Assembly (NCBI GenBank): GCA_963693365.1
Contig: CAVNZM010000015.1
Location: 5,642,001-5,706,000 of the forward strand
Source of the DNA: Amoebidium appalachense
Taxonomy: Eukaryota; Ichthyosporea
DNA: 64,000 bases
Direction: 5' to 3'
The position numbers and the translations under genes are program-made. Every line of letters begins with the position of its first letter. Within the stretch, counting starts at the first letter, position 1. The notes beneath the pieces are model-generated. The model worked only from the letters and a program-made list of their open reading frames with translations. It was not told where the DNA came from and did no database searches. This document shows, in pieces, positions 36,555 to 49,219 of the stretch.

Positions 36555-36903
36555 TGAAAAGGAATATATAGCTGTAAGGCTGTGGATGCTAAACACAGAA
36601 GATGTGTTTGTAGCTTGCTGATCTGCTAAAAACTGTCGTGCTTATATACCTAAGCCTACCGATCTGAACCAATCAAAAATCGATCTAGTGATATGTGAAA
36701 TCTGATCCGAGCCAATCATAACTCGGTCTAGTGATCTGTGGTATCTGATGTTTTGACTGGCTAATAGGTGCCCGTGTGCGGGCAGCCAACCGCTAACTGC
36801 TAAAACACGAAATGAAGCCTACATGGTTATGTTGGTATCGAACACCCATCCTACGTGTTTACCCAGAAAAATATTTATGTCAATAATTTCCACAAATAAA
36901 ACC
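36555..36903 (-). repeat. DIRS repeat A1 (about 350 bp)
   Basis: Starts (plus strand) GTGAAAAGGAATATATAGCT and ends CACAAATAAAACC. Matches 31676-32025 nearly base for base. As the upstream end of the coding strand, it probably carries the promoter. Confidence 0.92.
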
Positions 36904-37080
36904 GATGTGAAGCTTACCCTTCGCACGAGCGATCCGTGCCGTGAGGAGCTTGCGGAAATCAATACCCCGTGCAGTAAAAGATTGAATACCCAAATAGTCA
37001 TAGGTGCTCTGAACAGGAATAGGAAGACCGGCCAATCGAAATGAAGTGTTCTAAGACGAAAAAGCACACTGTATTTTGGC
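36904..37080 (-). mobile_element. LINE, 5' part of the element interrupted by DIRS (5' truncated)
   Basis: The minus strand encodes GLPIPVQSTYDYLGIQSFTA and then RIARAKGKLHI, matching QPIPIVSSYDYLGIPFTSKG in the LINE at 38126-39437. The frame runs out exactly at 36904 and resumes at 31455 with VSNMFQQESVIHPAN, so the DIRS element cut one LINE in two. Upstream of about 37080 the similarity stops, consistent with normal LINE 5' truncation. Confidence 0.8.
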
Positions 37081-37864
37081 ACCTGGCTAATCGCCGCCTA
37101 TTTTTGTCCGGAGATATTTACTTCTCTTTTACTTCCCTGTATCCGCGGCCGAGTATCCGATAAATGTATACCTATCCGGCGCCGGGGGGCCGAATGATTC
37201 ATTGGCAATATCATAATCTTGCCTTTATATTACTCAGATATAAATCTCCTCTCATTTATTCCCAACAATCATGTGTCCATTATAACTACGTTGGCTGCTC
37301 CTTTCGAGCCTCACTAATATTAGCTGGCGTCTGTTGAACTATATATCTCTGAAATTTTGTAGAGTGAATGCAAAACAAAATACAACAGGCCCAGAAAGCA
37401 CACTAAATTTAATATTGAGTGGATAACCCTAAATGTGTGTGGTGCGCTACAAAACCGAAAAACAAACCCAACTTGAAGCTTTTATGGTTTAACGTAAACT
37501 TTCATTGAATCCAAAAAAAGCTATAATTCAACAATACTTTTTAATCCAAAAACAGGTAAATGCGAGAGCACTTCTAACCAACAACAAAACAAGGCAAGCA
37601 CACACGATGAGTGCGCGATTTTGGGCTTGGGACTGAATACGTTTTCGAGATTCCCCATACTGCCTCCATGCGCTTCACAGTGCAATCTGTACTCCCCCCC
37701 CCCCCCCCCCCCCCCCCCCAACCCACCCACCCACCCACCCACCCACCCACCCACAAGAACCAAAAAAAAAAAAAAAAGAAAAAAGAAAAAAAAAAAAAAA
37801 AGAGAAAAAACCCTTCCCACGTATTCAACCCAGAAGAAGGCCCCACGGAACAGGGCGGGCGTGG

Positions 37865-37905
<41 letters not shown>

Positions 37906-38125
37906 AAAATGACTTTATTGATATGCTCAGCAAAATAGAAGCCATCGAGATATCATCGATATCTCGGAGAAGAAAATACAAAAGCCCTCACTCTCGGATA
38001 CGGAGGAGATAACGACTTAAATAATCATACACCCTAGAAAACTCGTTATGTAAACATGCCGTGGTTCAACAGATAGTCAATAGACGTAATATCAGGATTA
38101 CTCAAATAAGCCAGTCTTCTAATTT
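37081..38125. other. Intergenic, AT-rich with one compound homopolymer block
   Basis: Unique AT-rich DNA to about 37690, then C-run, (CCCA)n, A-run and a G-run (about 37865-37904). No gene recognised. Confidence 0.4.
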
Positions 38126-39437
38126 CTAACGGAATAATCTGAGATAAATACATCTATCTAAGTGTTTACGAGAAAAAGGTTCTGCACAAAAGTGGCACAA
38201 ACATTTATGGAAACAAAGGTTACAGCGCCAAAATAAACATTTCCAAGCTATATCACAAGGAGGGGTTAGAATTGCAAAATCGGTAAGTGTGGTAGGTTTA
38301 CGAGAGGAAGGATAAATATAAGTAGCTAACTTACACAACGATTACCTCGCGAGGATAAAGAAAATAGACGAGTCTCTAATATAAAAAGAAGCACAGGCTC
38401 ACTCTATATCACAACGATGAAGCAAAGGATATTGAGTATCGGAAACCAAGTAACATACTGCGGATAACTAGTAGAAGAGAAAAATAAAGGAGATAAGTAT
38501 TTAAAAGGATATCTCGGAATGGGAGAGAGATTGGGGATAGGACATTTCGCACGAACATTAGAAATGCCGGGAACAGGTGCTAAAGAAGGAAAGAATTGCA
38601 ACAAAGGATGATAAGAAGGAAGCCTAACCACATGAAAACAAAAGCGGAGTCCTAATTCATTCATACGCTGGCGCGCCGGAGGGAGACCAAAAACACTCAG
38701 CAAGCTTGAGCCGCCAAAGGATGCCTACTCGAGGTTCGAGAAATAAACTGGATGAATTCACGCTGAAAGGAATCGAATTCCAGAAGAGCCGCGCGCTGTT
38801 GCCGTGGGGGGGCACACAAGAGTAACGGGAGGCCATATTCGAAACATGGACGAACTTCAAGAAAAACTTTATAAAGAGTGAGCAAATTGGCAGGATGAAT
38901 ATTAGAGATATTTGCGAATATTCCTTGATAGATATGTAAGCGACCACGCGCACGAGAAATGCGCGAAGTCAAAAGGCGCTCAAACCAGATACCCTTAGAG
39001 GTGAAAGGAATACCTAAATAGTCATAGGAGGACACGATTGGGATAGGTTGATTGTTCAGAGTGTACTGTGCATTGGAAGAAAAGGTGCCGCATTTATCTA
39101 TCCCAATTTTCATGAAATTTCGGAAACACCAGTCATCTACTCGAGAAAGCATGTTATTCATGATAGAAGGATCGTGAGTGACTAAGACAATATCATCAAC
39201 GAAAACAAGGCCGGAGACACAAGAGTCGCCGGCAACTGGAAATTGTTGAATTTCTACCGCTAAGTCGTCAATAAAGACGTCAAAGAGAAGGGGACTCAAA
39301 AGTGAGCCCTGAAAAAGGCCTCGAGTACGATTGAATCCGTTACTCAGTACCCCATTCACAACGGCAGCCCCATGGGTGCGGTCAAATGACGCCTGAAGTA
39401 GCCGACCAAAGGGTAAAAATCTTTCCGGAATAGCCAA
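38126..39437 (-). mobile_element. LINE (non-LTR retrotransposon), decayed second copy
   Basis: A minus-strand frame from 39437 to 38697 carries the RT palm. It has RGLFQGSLLSPLLFDVFIDD, then the active-site box LVFVDDIVLVTHD, then YDYLGIPFTSKGIWF. It shifts frame near 38700 (VFGLPPARQRMNELGLRFCF) and again before a C-terminal Cys-rich finger CHFCAEPFSRKHLDRC. There is no initiator ATG at the 5' end and similarity stops at about 39440, so it is 5' truncated and dead. Same family as the LINE split by the DIRS element. Confidence 0.85.
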
Positions 39438-39439
39438 GG

Positions 39440-39640
39440 CATCCGATCCTTGACTGGGCCCCAGTTGGAGTTAGCTTAGAGGGCCATTGCCATAGTTCTG
39501 CACCCAGGCGAGTCCCATCAGGGCATCCGATCCCCAATGCGCTACATCCCGGGATTCGAACCAGGTGCCTCCTGCGTCAGAGGCGAGGTAAAATCAGATA
39601 ATGAACCATTCGGTCGAGTAAATCTTACTAAAATTTTAAA
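39440..39640 (-). repeat. tRNA-like B-box sequence, possible SINE remnant
   Basis: The minus strand reads GGTTCGAATCCCGGGATGTA, a good RNA polymerase III B box, with a possible anticodon-like arm (GCCTC...GAGGC) before it. No acceptor-stem pairing and no convincing A box. GGATCGGATGCC occurs twice, 85 bases apart, and the block abuts the 5' end of the LINE. Confidence 0.35.
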
Positions 39641-40419
39641 CCCTACACCGAATTCGGCTGTTATCTCAAAAGAGAGTAACCCGTTGTTCAAGGGGGTGGA
39701 ATGTGCTGTTTATTAACGACATGTAGGTGAGCTGTGATGATTTGTCGGCACCAAGGAAAACAGTACTTCCGAAGCCCAACAAGATATGCATGTAATAAAA
39801 TCGGTGTTACACTTACATCATACAAATTTTAAGTGGAGATATTACTAGAAACGTATCAAATGGACATCATATGTGGAGATATAATTAACTTTTTTTTTTT
39901 TTTTTGTTTCGTGTTCAAGTACACGTATTCTGAGACTGTATTAGGTATGTTCAAGTAGTAAATAACTCAATACATCACACTGGTAACATGACCAAAGTAA
40001 AGAAGCTAGAAAGGCTTTGTTCATGATGATCACAATTTTTGAGTCAATAATTATTGAATTGAAGAACTTGGATAATAAATCTTAAAGTGGTGATCAGAGC
40101 GACGATCAAGACGTCCATACATATCCTCCCCCCCCCCCCCATCTTTCCTACCCTTTTCAACTGACACACGTTTGTTAGTTCCGCATGCCAAAAATCAACC
40201 CGATTTATTGTTTGCCCATGATACTCCCCAACACACGTGATAACACATCTACTTTTCACTCGGGCACACCCACATACACAGCCACGCGTACACCGTGGCA
40301 CACGCACACACACACGCACATGCGCGCGCGCACACACACACAGAGAGAGACACCGACACTAATATACATACACACGCACATATGGCCACAGCCACACCTT
40401 AAAATGGGCGCGCCTACGT

Positions 40420-40462
<43 letters not shown>

Positions 40463-40925
40463 CACACAGACACACAGACACACACAAACACATGTGAACA
40501 TCGGCGGGAAAATTGTGACGTAGCCCTCCTTCACGCCTGGGCCGAGATTCAGCTTGCATGCACCGGCGCAGCCCAGCGCAAGTATGGTAGGCCCGTGATT
40601 GCCCCATTCCTCCCCCGGCTAGCCATACTAATAGTGTGGCTGCATGTACCGAGAGGCTATGCAACACTGCAGCTGCCCCCCAGATATGCTAGACACCTGC
40701 GTTCTGGATATTCCCCCCCCCCCCCCTCCCCCCTCCCCCTCCTCACTAGGTTTCACTTCTGGTTTTTGTATGTTTGTTACATATGGTTCTTTTGTCTTCT
40801 GATGTCTCCACCTTCATAACTTAAGCAACCGTCATGGCCGCCTTATGCATCCCCCTCCCCCCCTCCCCCCCCCCCCTCTTCCCCCCCCCCCCCCCCCTCC
40901 CCCCCCCCCCCTCTCCCCCTGCCCC

Positions 40926-40978
<53 letters not shown>

Positions 40979-41212
40979 CACCCACCCCATTCGCACCCGC
41001 CTTGACCCACCGGGTAACACCCCTGATTATGAACGTTGGTTAGGGGCTCTGGCCTGCATTTATTGTTTTGTGTTCACTGTTTTATTTCCTCCCTCCTCCC
41101 CCCTCTAAATGTGTTTAACCCACCTCCCCCCCCCCTCCCTTACCAAGGTCTCCACCTCTGGTAATCACTAATACTCAAAAACACAGCACAGTTACACACA
41201 CACACACTCGCG
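39641..41212. other. Intergenic region
   Basis: 39641-40130 is AT-rich and unique. 40250-40500 has short (CA)n arrays. 40510-40715 keeps a plus-strand open frame ([20 protein letters not shown] and on) of unknown nature. 40845-40976 is a C-run/A-run compound. No supported gene. Confidence 0.3.
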
Positions 41213-41213
41213 G

Positions 41214-41444
<231 letters not shown>

Positions 41445-41814
41445 CACTCACTCACCGTGCTTTCCTGTCCCCCTCATGCCCTCCCTCCATCCCTCCCGTA
41501 CTCCCTCCCTCCCTCCGGCATTCGTCCATCCCCTCGCTCTCCCACGCCCTCCTCTGTCTCCCCCAGGTCCCCCCCCCTCCCCCCCCCCCCCCCCCCCCCC
41601 CCTAAAAACCATCTTCCCCCCCTTGGTCCCTCCCCCTACCCTCATTAATCACATTGCCAAATGCGGCTCTCGCAAATGTCTAACACCTAAATACATATGT
41701 AGCGGGCCGCCGGTTTCTCAAGCTGATGGTACATTATTGACTTCTTACCCGCCGCTTTCGCGGTACACGTGCTATACAGTGGAGATCTAATAGCCCCAGC
41801 CATATCGGCAAAGT

Positions 41815-42245
41815 CAACTTGCAAATAGCAGAATTATTCTGCAAAAGCGGAATTATTCTGCAAGAAACGGAATTATTCTGCAAAAGCAAAATTATTCTGC
41901 AAAAGACAGAAATATTCTGCAAAAAGCCGCAGTGAATTGTTCTGCCAAAGGCAGAGTTGTTCTGCAGATTATTCTGCGAAAGCACACTTTTACTGCTTTG
42001 AGCAGAATCGCCCTGCTTTTAGCACAATTATTCCGCAGAAAGAAGAATTGTTCTCAATGCTTGCAACTAATTCTGCTTTTAGCAGAATAATTCTGCCTTT
42101 TGCGGAATAGTTTGCTGTTTGCAGAATAAATTCTGCTTTTAGCAGAATTATTCTGCTTTTGCTGAATAATTCTGCTTAATTCTGAAACGTGAATTCTGCT
42201 TTTTGGAGATTAATTTTGCTTTTTGCAGAACAATTCTGCTCAGAG
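41815..42245. repeat. Palindromic minisatellite built on GCAGAATTATTCTGC
   Basis: About 20 units of roughly 20 bases centred on GCAGAATTATTCTGC-like palindromes. The spacer reads AAAAG in the left part (41820-41960) and CTTTT in the right part (42060-42230), so the array is arranged head-to-head around about 41990. Unique sequence on both sides. Confidence 0.88.
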
Positions 42246-42574
42246 CAAGTTAACTGGGCCGATGTCGTCAACTTGGGGCCTTCTACCGTAGAGTAACCAA
42301 TTGTAAGGTGGCATTGTTTGCATGCCCAAACAACACACACACAAGTTAAACTGTCATGTATCACCAAAAGTGGACTGATAGACCACATAATACCACAGCT
42401 GACACAGGACGCATTCATAGCAGACACCCAGACACATACTATACATGTGCAGTATAATTATTCCTTGATTTTGACTACTATTTGTTTATTAGATCGATGT
42501 ATTGATCGGCTTGAGAACACACAACGAAGATCTAACACACACACACAGTCACGCGCGCTCGCGCGCGCGCGCGC

Positions 42575-42633
<59 letters not shown>

Positions 42634-44412
42634 CACACACACACATGTACAACGGTACAAACTCACACCGGATGATGCCCAGACTTGTCTCAGGGGAACA
42701 GTTTTATAAAATAATAATAATAAATAAAGAAAAGCTACTGAACTAAACTTTGCAATCCCGGTATTGATAGTTTGTCTGCCGGTACATATCCTCTCCTCTA
42801 AAAATTTTGCCCGGTAGGCACCGCCCAGCGCCCGCATCCTCCCTGCTCCCGGCTCGGCAGCTTTGTCAGCTGGTGGGGGCACTCGAGTTTGTCGAAGATC
42901 ATATCATTGCTCAGCGGGGGCTCGAGGGCCCAAAAAAAAAAAAAAAAAAAAAAAAAAAAGGAAAAGCAAAAAGAAAGAAAATAAAGAAAGAAAGAAAGAA
43001 AGAAAGAACGGAGGAAAATAGCAGCCGAGCCACGGCAGCATTAGCATCTGATCAGGCACTCACAACTCCGCATGATGGCGAACACCAAGGCCAAATGGCC
43101 CGATTGCCACCATCAAAACGTTGAAAGCAAGGCCTCCTATAAGTAAACACTTAGTGGAAAGGCATGTGGGAGCCCAAACATGGAAGGAGGAGTCTCTCTC
43201 TCTCTTTCTCTCTTCTCCTTCTCCCTCCCCCCCCCCCCCCCCCCCCCCCCCCCTTACCACCACCACCACGTGACACGTACACACATGAACATAACATACA
43301 CGTACGTAGGCTCCCCCCGGGCCGCTCGGATCGATCACCGATCCGGAAACAACCATTTACACTACAGCCCCTCCTATGATACACCGACCCCCCCGGAGGC
43401 TGCACTTAGGTGGGGAGAGGGGGGGGGGGAGGGGGGAGGGGGGAGGGGGGGGAGGGGAGGAGGGGGCTATATGACGCTGGGCGACTGTACAGTATTGGGC
43501 TCCCAGCACCTGTGCACATTTACAAGATACATATAATAACAGCTATCTAATGCACCTAACATAGCATTGGCTAAGTCTACGTGCACACTTGACATAAATG
43601 CACGTAGGCTCCCGTGCACATGCACACATCATACTAATAGTAGCACACATTAGCACACATTAGCACACATTAGCACACATTAGCACACACACACACACAC
43701 ACAGTTACTCCCAGTCTGAGAATGCACGCACACCTCTGTACCTAAACTTAGAAACACATGGACAATGTCCCACGGTGGTGGCGCTGTGCTTGGAAGCTGC
43801 CCTTACGAAAAACTGCGCCCATAGTGTGGAAAATTTAATGGCGTATATTTGGGGATATATCTCTGGCGTATTATTGGGGATATATCTCTGGTGTATTATT
43901 GGGGATATATCTCGTTTTCTCATGGCCGCACAGAAACGACAAATATTAGACGTGGACCCAGCCCACCATGATTACAGGGTCTATACAGCGGGACTCAAAA
44001 CAAGCCATTCGCAGTTATTGCAAAAATAAAAAAAACCCATAAAAAAAATCACAAGAAGTTGTAGGAGAAGTGCTTTAAAATTTTTTTGGGGGTAAACAGC
44101 GTGAAGTATCAACTATAGACATGCTTTCAAAAACAGGGACCCCCCCACCCTACCCCGCTTCCTCCCTCGCCACCATACCCCCCCCCCCCCCCCCCCCCCC
44201 CACCACAAAAAGAACTGTCGTCATTCATTCTACAATGCACGTTATGCATGTGTGTGTGTGTGTGTGTGTGCGCGCGCGCGCGTGTGCGTGTGTGTACGTG
44301 TGTGCATGCATGTGTGCGCGCGCGTGCATGGTGCATGTTCAAACATGTCCGCGAGCCCACTAGTGCCGTTACAATGTGGTCTCCCATGCCACGTGCACGT
44401 ACCCACGTTAAG
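42246..44412. other. Downstream flank of the syntenin-like gene
   Basis: Unique sequence with (CGCA)n and (CA)n at 42545-42630, an A-run (42933-42959), a C-run (43228-43253), four TAGCACACAT units (43640-43690) and a three-unit repeat of GGGGATATATCTCTGGCGTA (43849-43914). No gene recognised. Confidence 0.4.
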
Positions 44413-44865
44413 CTACCAGAACAATCTCTTGAACAGGCTGGGCTCATTCGCTGGTTGCGGTGGCGGGGATTCTTCCTCCTGTTTGGCTATGGGCTCCTCC
44501 ACCTCCCCCTCCACCTCAAGCCGCCCCAACTGTGAGTGGCCAGAGGTCAGCTGACTTACTAAATATGGTGAAAAGGGCAACAGGTGGCCGTCAATTAAGC
44601 TAGGTGACAGGGGGGAACTGCCATTTCAGGATACATCTATAAATGGCAACACCCTGTAGCAGGTAGTTGCCCATAAGTTATATACATGTGTGTGTATGTG
44701 TGTATGGACGTGCGCGCACGGATGGTAGCAATCTATATAAGGCAACATCCATATGAGGCAACCCACCTGCAGCAGGTAGTTATATCCATGACCTATACTT
44801 ATATAGACTTGAAGGTAACACCCATATAAGGCAACAACTATATCTATATCTATATCTATATCTAT

Positions 44866-44928
<63 letters not shown>

Positions 44929-45213
44929 AGATGTGTGTGTGTGTGCATATGGCAACCCACCTGCAGCAGGTAGTTATCCATGACCTGCCTGACTGCTGCC
45001 GACCCACCCACCCGCTGCAGCAGCAGCTCAAACTCGGCCGCAGGCATCATGCGAAGGCTCACCTGGCCACGTGCAGTGAGTGGACATGCACACACACATA
45101 CACACACACGCACACACACACGCACGCACGCACGCACGCACGCACGCACACGCACACGCACACGCACACGCACACGCACACGCACACGCACACGCACACG
45201 CACACGCACACGC

Positions 45214-45244
<31 letters not shown>

Positions 45245-45394
45245 ACACAGAAGCACATAGGGCCGGAATTCAATATAATGCTGCAGGCAACCCCATGACC
45301 CCATGCCACATACACACGCCCCAAATTGCCTTCGATCTGAGCAACCACACATCATCTATGCCCGCTATTGCAGAACTGGGGGGGCATCTGCTCG

Positions 45395-45459
<65 letters not shown>

Positions 45460-45709
45460 GGCATCAATATATATTGAACACTGTCCGTTGCCGGTTACAT
45501 TTTTGGATGAAACTTCCTCACTCCTCCAAGCAAAGTCATGGGGATGCACGGAGCAATGATTCTACACCAATAAAAGCAATGACAGTAATGCAACTAGGGG
45601 GAGACTTACCACATTGCCTGCCTGCTGGATGATACGCTGCAGCCTGGGCCCGTGGATGCCTATGACTGTGTGTGTGTGTGTGTGTGTGTGTGTACGTGCG
45701 TGCGTGTGT

Positions 45710-45752
<43 letters not shown>

Positions 45753-45786
45753 TGCGTGCGTGCGTGTGCGTGTGCGTGTGCGTGTG

Positions 45787-45829
<43 letters not shown>

Positions 45830-46772
45830 CCCCCTTTTGTTTACCGATGCACATTCGCATCAGTTCCAGAAATATAGGTATTGTTGACTTGGAAATTATA
45901 TAGCGCCTGTTGCGTTCGAGCCACGACGGCAGGAGTTTACACACACTTAGCTATGTTTTTTTACTTCCGAAAAGCGCCAAAAACACCGGGGTTGACTATG
46001 TTTTTCTGCTTCTTGCGGGTCTTTTGTCTAAGCGTGCCTATATTTTCATCGAACGGCTCCTCAATTTTCAAAGGCCGGCGGCAATATAATGCCTGGGGTT
46101 CATAGTTTGCAACCCTGGAATCGATCGGCTGATAAGTGTTTCAATCCGATTTGCTAAAATCTATACGAGGATTCATATTACATAACTTCACTGAACGGAA
46201 CCCCGCCGCGGTCGCCAAATCAGCACAAAACACGTGCTCATAACACGTGCGGATGCTTAGATACACACCTTTTTTTTTTTCCACAGCACACAAATAGAGT
46301 TATGTATACACGTGTCTGTTGCATTTTTGTCTAATTTGGCCGCTTCTAATTATGTGTTTGATAGTCTCAAATCAGGTAGATTTTGGGCTCCGGGAGAACA
46401 AAAGGGGGGTAAGCCACCTAAATTTACTCCGGCACATCCCAAAGCCCCAAAACACCTGCCCAATATCAAAGAAAATACAGCCCCCCCCCCCCCCCCCCCA
46501 ATCCCTCCCCAAAAAAAAAAAAAAATCATTAAAAAAATAAATAAAAATCAAAAAATAATTAAAAAATCAAATAAAAATAAAAACCAACCAAGTTAGTAAA
46601 CAAAAAATAAAATTAAATTAAAAAACAAACCAAAAAAATCACCTAAAATGACTTTTGTAAATATCTAAAGCTCGAGGATATTATGGAACATGCTGCCCGC
46701 ACACACACACAAACGCCCACATCCCCCCCCCATAAAACATTCCCTTCCGTTTTGCCATCCTTTTCATCTAGC

Positions 46773-46819
<47 letters not shown>

Positions 46820-47413
46820 AAACCCTGGGGAAACTGAAGAAGACAAAAATTACCTTCTGTCACCCACCATCCTGCCGTCTCTTTTCTTGCCACACAGAAA
46901 CAGGGAGCAGCAGGAGAGAGGGGGGAAGGGAAGGAGGGGGGGGGGTTGGTTGGTTAAGTTACCGCAGTCGTGGTTGACCTCGACCAGATAGTGGTCTAGG
47001 GGGATGGGGTACTGCGCACACAGAGAGCCCTCAGTCACACTCACAATCTGTACTGTGACGTCAGCAAAGCAAACCCCCCCCCCCCCCCCCCCCCCCCCCC
47101 TCTTCCCTCCGCGCCACACACACACACACAAAAAGGCACACACACTTACACGCATCCACTGCCCCCAAAACCATCCACTGCCAACACGGATGCAGGCCAC
47201 CAAATGCACACCCATCATATAACATCAACCATACAAACGCCAAGGTTGGAGCAAAAGCATGAGGCATGCTTGGGCAAGCAGGGCAGGCTGGTAGGCTTCA
47301 AAAAACCAAAACAAAGGTGCTGGTGCTGCACGTGTGCACGTGCTAAGGGTCTGTCTGTGTGCAGCAAGAAGTAGCGGTGTGGGTGTGGGCAGCCGGCCGG
47401 CAGATAGCACAAC

Positions 47414-47493
<80 letters not shown>

Positions 47494-47955
47494 TGTAGAC
47501 GCGATGTGTGTTTGTTGTGTGTGTGCCGAGCGCACACATGCACGCATGTTCCTGCCCGCACCTGTGTGAGTGCAAGTGTGTGTACAAACACATGTGAGCA
47601 TCCCTATGTGTGTACAGGCACGGTACATAGTTGTGCATTTATAGTGCACAGCTTCACACCCACCTTTCCGTTCTCCAGATTCAACCCCAGTGGTTGGCCC
47701 TGAGTTCTCACCACACTCACAGTCACATCAAAGGAGCAGTCAGCAACAAGCATGTCGATGGTGGGCAGAGAGGCAAGGTCGGTAAGCATGCTGTCCGTGG
47801 TGGCATAGCGCAGCTGTGTGTGTGTGTGTGTGTACACATGGTGGGGTAGCCGTGTGATGTAAGTGATGGGTGTGAGTGAGCCGGAAGGCATACAAACTCC
47901 TAACTCCTAACCAGGCCGTCCCCATACATGTTTGATCCACAGCTCATCCCCCCTC

Positions 47956-47986
<31 letters not shown>

Positions 47987-47994
47987 AAAAAAAA

Positions 47995-48025
<31 letters not shown>

Positions 48026-48443
48026 ACCACACACATGAACACAAACACACATAACACCCCCCCCCCCCCCCCCCCCCCGGTCCCCCCCATCCCCCTGTCA
48101 CAAAAAAAAAAAAGCGCCAAAAAAGAAAAAAAAGAAAAGTGAGAAGAAGAAGAAAACAAAAGAAAGAAAGAAAGAAAAGAGAGAGAGAGCAAGGAAAGAG
48201 AGAGGGGGAATAAAAAGAAAGAAAGAAAGAAAGAAAGAAATAAAAGAAAGAGGACACACACACCTGCATGCCATTGCACATGAGGATGTGGTCGCCCACC
48301 ACCAGACCAGCACTCTCAGCCATGCTCCCAGGCAGCACCAGTGACACACACATGGCCTCCCCAACCTTCTGCACACTGAACCCAAACCGCTGGTCCCCTG
48401 TGTGTGTGCGTGCGTGTGTGTGTGCACATATGTGTGTGTGTGT

Positions 48444-48483
<40 letters not shown>

Positions 48484-49168
48484 GTGTGTGTGCGCGCGCG
48501 TGTGTGTGTGTGCTTGAGCATGAGCATGAGTGTGTGTGCGTGTGTATGTGTGCACACTTGGGAGTACGAGAAAAGGAAAAAAGGCATGGTGGAGGTGTTA
48601 GTCGGGGCAGGGAGGAGAGCAGGTGGGCGGGGAGAAGGGTGAGAAGGGGGAGGGGGGGGGGGGGGGGAGGGGTAGGGAAGGGGGGGAGGGAGGGGGAAGA
48701 ATAAGGATGTGCTATCCAGGGCCAAGTCCATAGTTGAGAGCACAACACAGCACAGAGAATAACTTGGAAACATGAAACCCAGAGAGCACAGAGAGCACAC
48801 GGCAGGAAGAAGACGAAAGAACCCAAAAGAAGAAAACCCAACAAATTGAATAACAAAACCTTAGTGGTGCATCTTGATGGTGCAGGTGGTGGGGGTTCTC
48901 TCTCTCCCCCCCCCCCCCCCCCCCCCCCCCGCCCCCCCCCTCCGCCCCCATCACCTCTGTCTCTCTCTCTCTCTCCCACCCCCCCTTTTTTTCCTATCTT
49001 TTTTTATATTTTTATTTTATTTTATTTTATTTTTATTTTTTTTTGTGGGGGGGGGGGGGGGGTGAGAGTACCTAATCTCCTGAGGACTATGGGGCGTGAG
49101 GGGGGTGCACTGTCATCGACATTAAGATGGATCTTGGCTGTGGGGTCAAACCGAAGGGCATCGATGGA

Positions 49169-49219
<51 letters not shown>

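Larger units (their letters stand above)
31456..36903 (-). mobile_element. DIRS-order retrotransposon of PAT type (tyrosine recombinase), about 5.4 kb
   Basis: Coding strand is minus. It has split direct repeats in the order A1 (36903-36555), open frames, B1 (32115-32025), A2 (32025-31676), spacer, B2 (31546-31456). This is the PAT/Kangaroo layout rather than the inverted termini of classical DIRS1. It encodes a gag-like protein, a reverse transcriptase-RNase H and a tyrosine recombinase. I saw no methyltransferase. The 350-bp A repeats look almost identical and the 91-bp B repeats identical, so insertion is recent. It is inserted into a LINE without target-site duplication, as expected for recombinase-mediated integration of a circular intermediate. 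The gag frame is broken once at a C5 tract, so this copy may be defective. Confidence 0.92.

Noticed and set aside
31456-36903. LTR retrotransposon or endogenous virus
   Set aside because: No protease or DDE integrase, no LTR pair at the ends. Tyrosine recombinase and split direct repeats identify a DIRS-order element.
39525-39600. A functional tRNA gene
   Set aside because: Only the B box and a weak arm are present. The acceptor stem does not pair, the anticodon loop has the wrong size and there is no good A box.
40418-40819. Plus-strand frame with [20 protein letters not shown] as a gene
   Set aside because: Starts in a (CA)n tract, ends in a C-run and shows no known motif. Too weak to call, mentioned only in the intergenic entry.
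43060-43405. Minus-strand frames with RIGDRSERPGG and similar
   Set aside because: Short, half low-complexity, no start or splice support.
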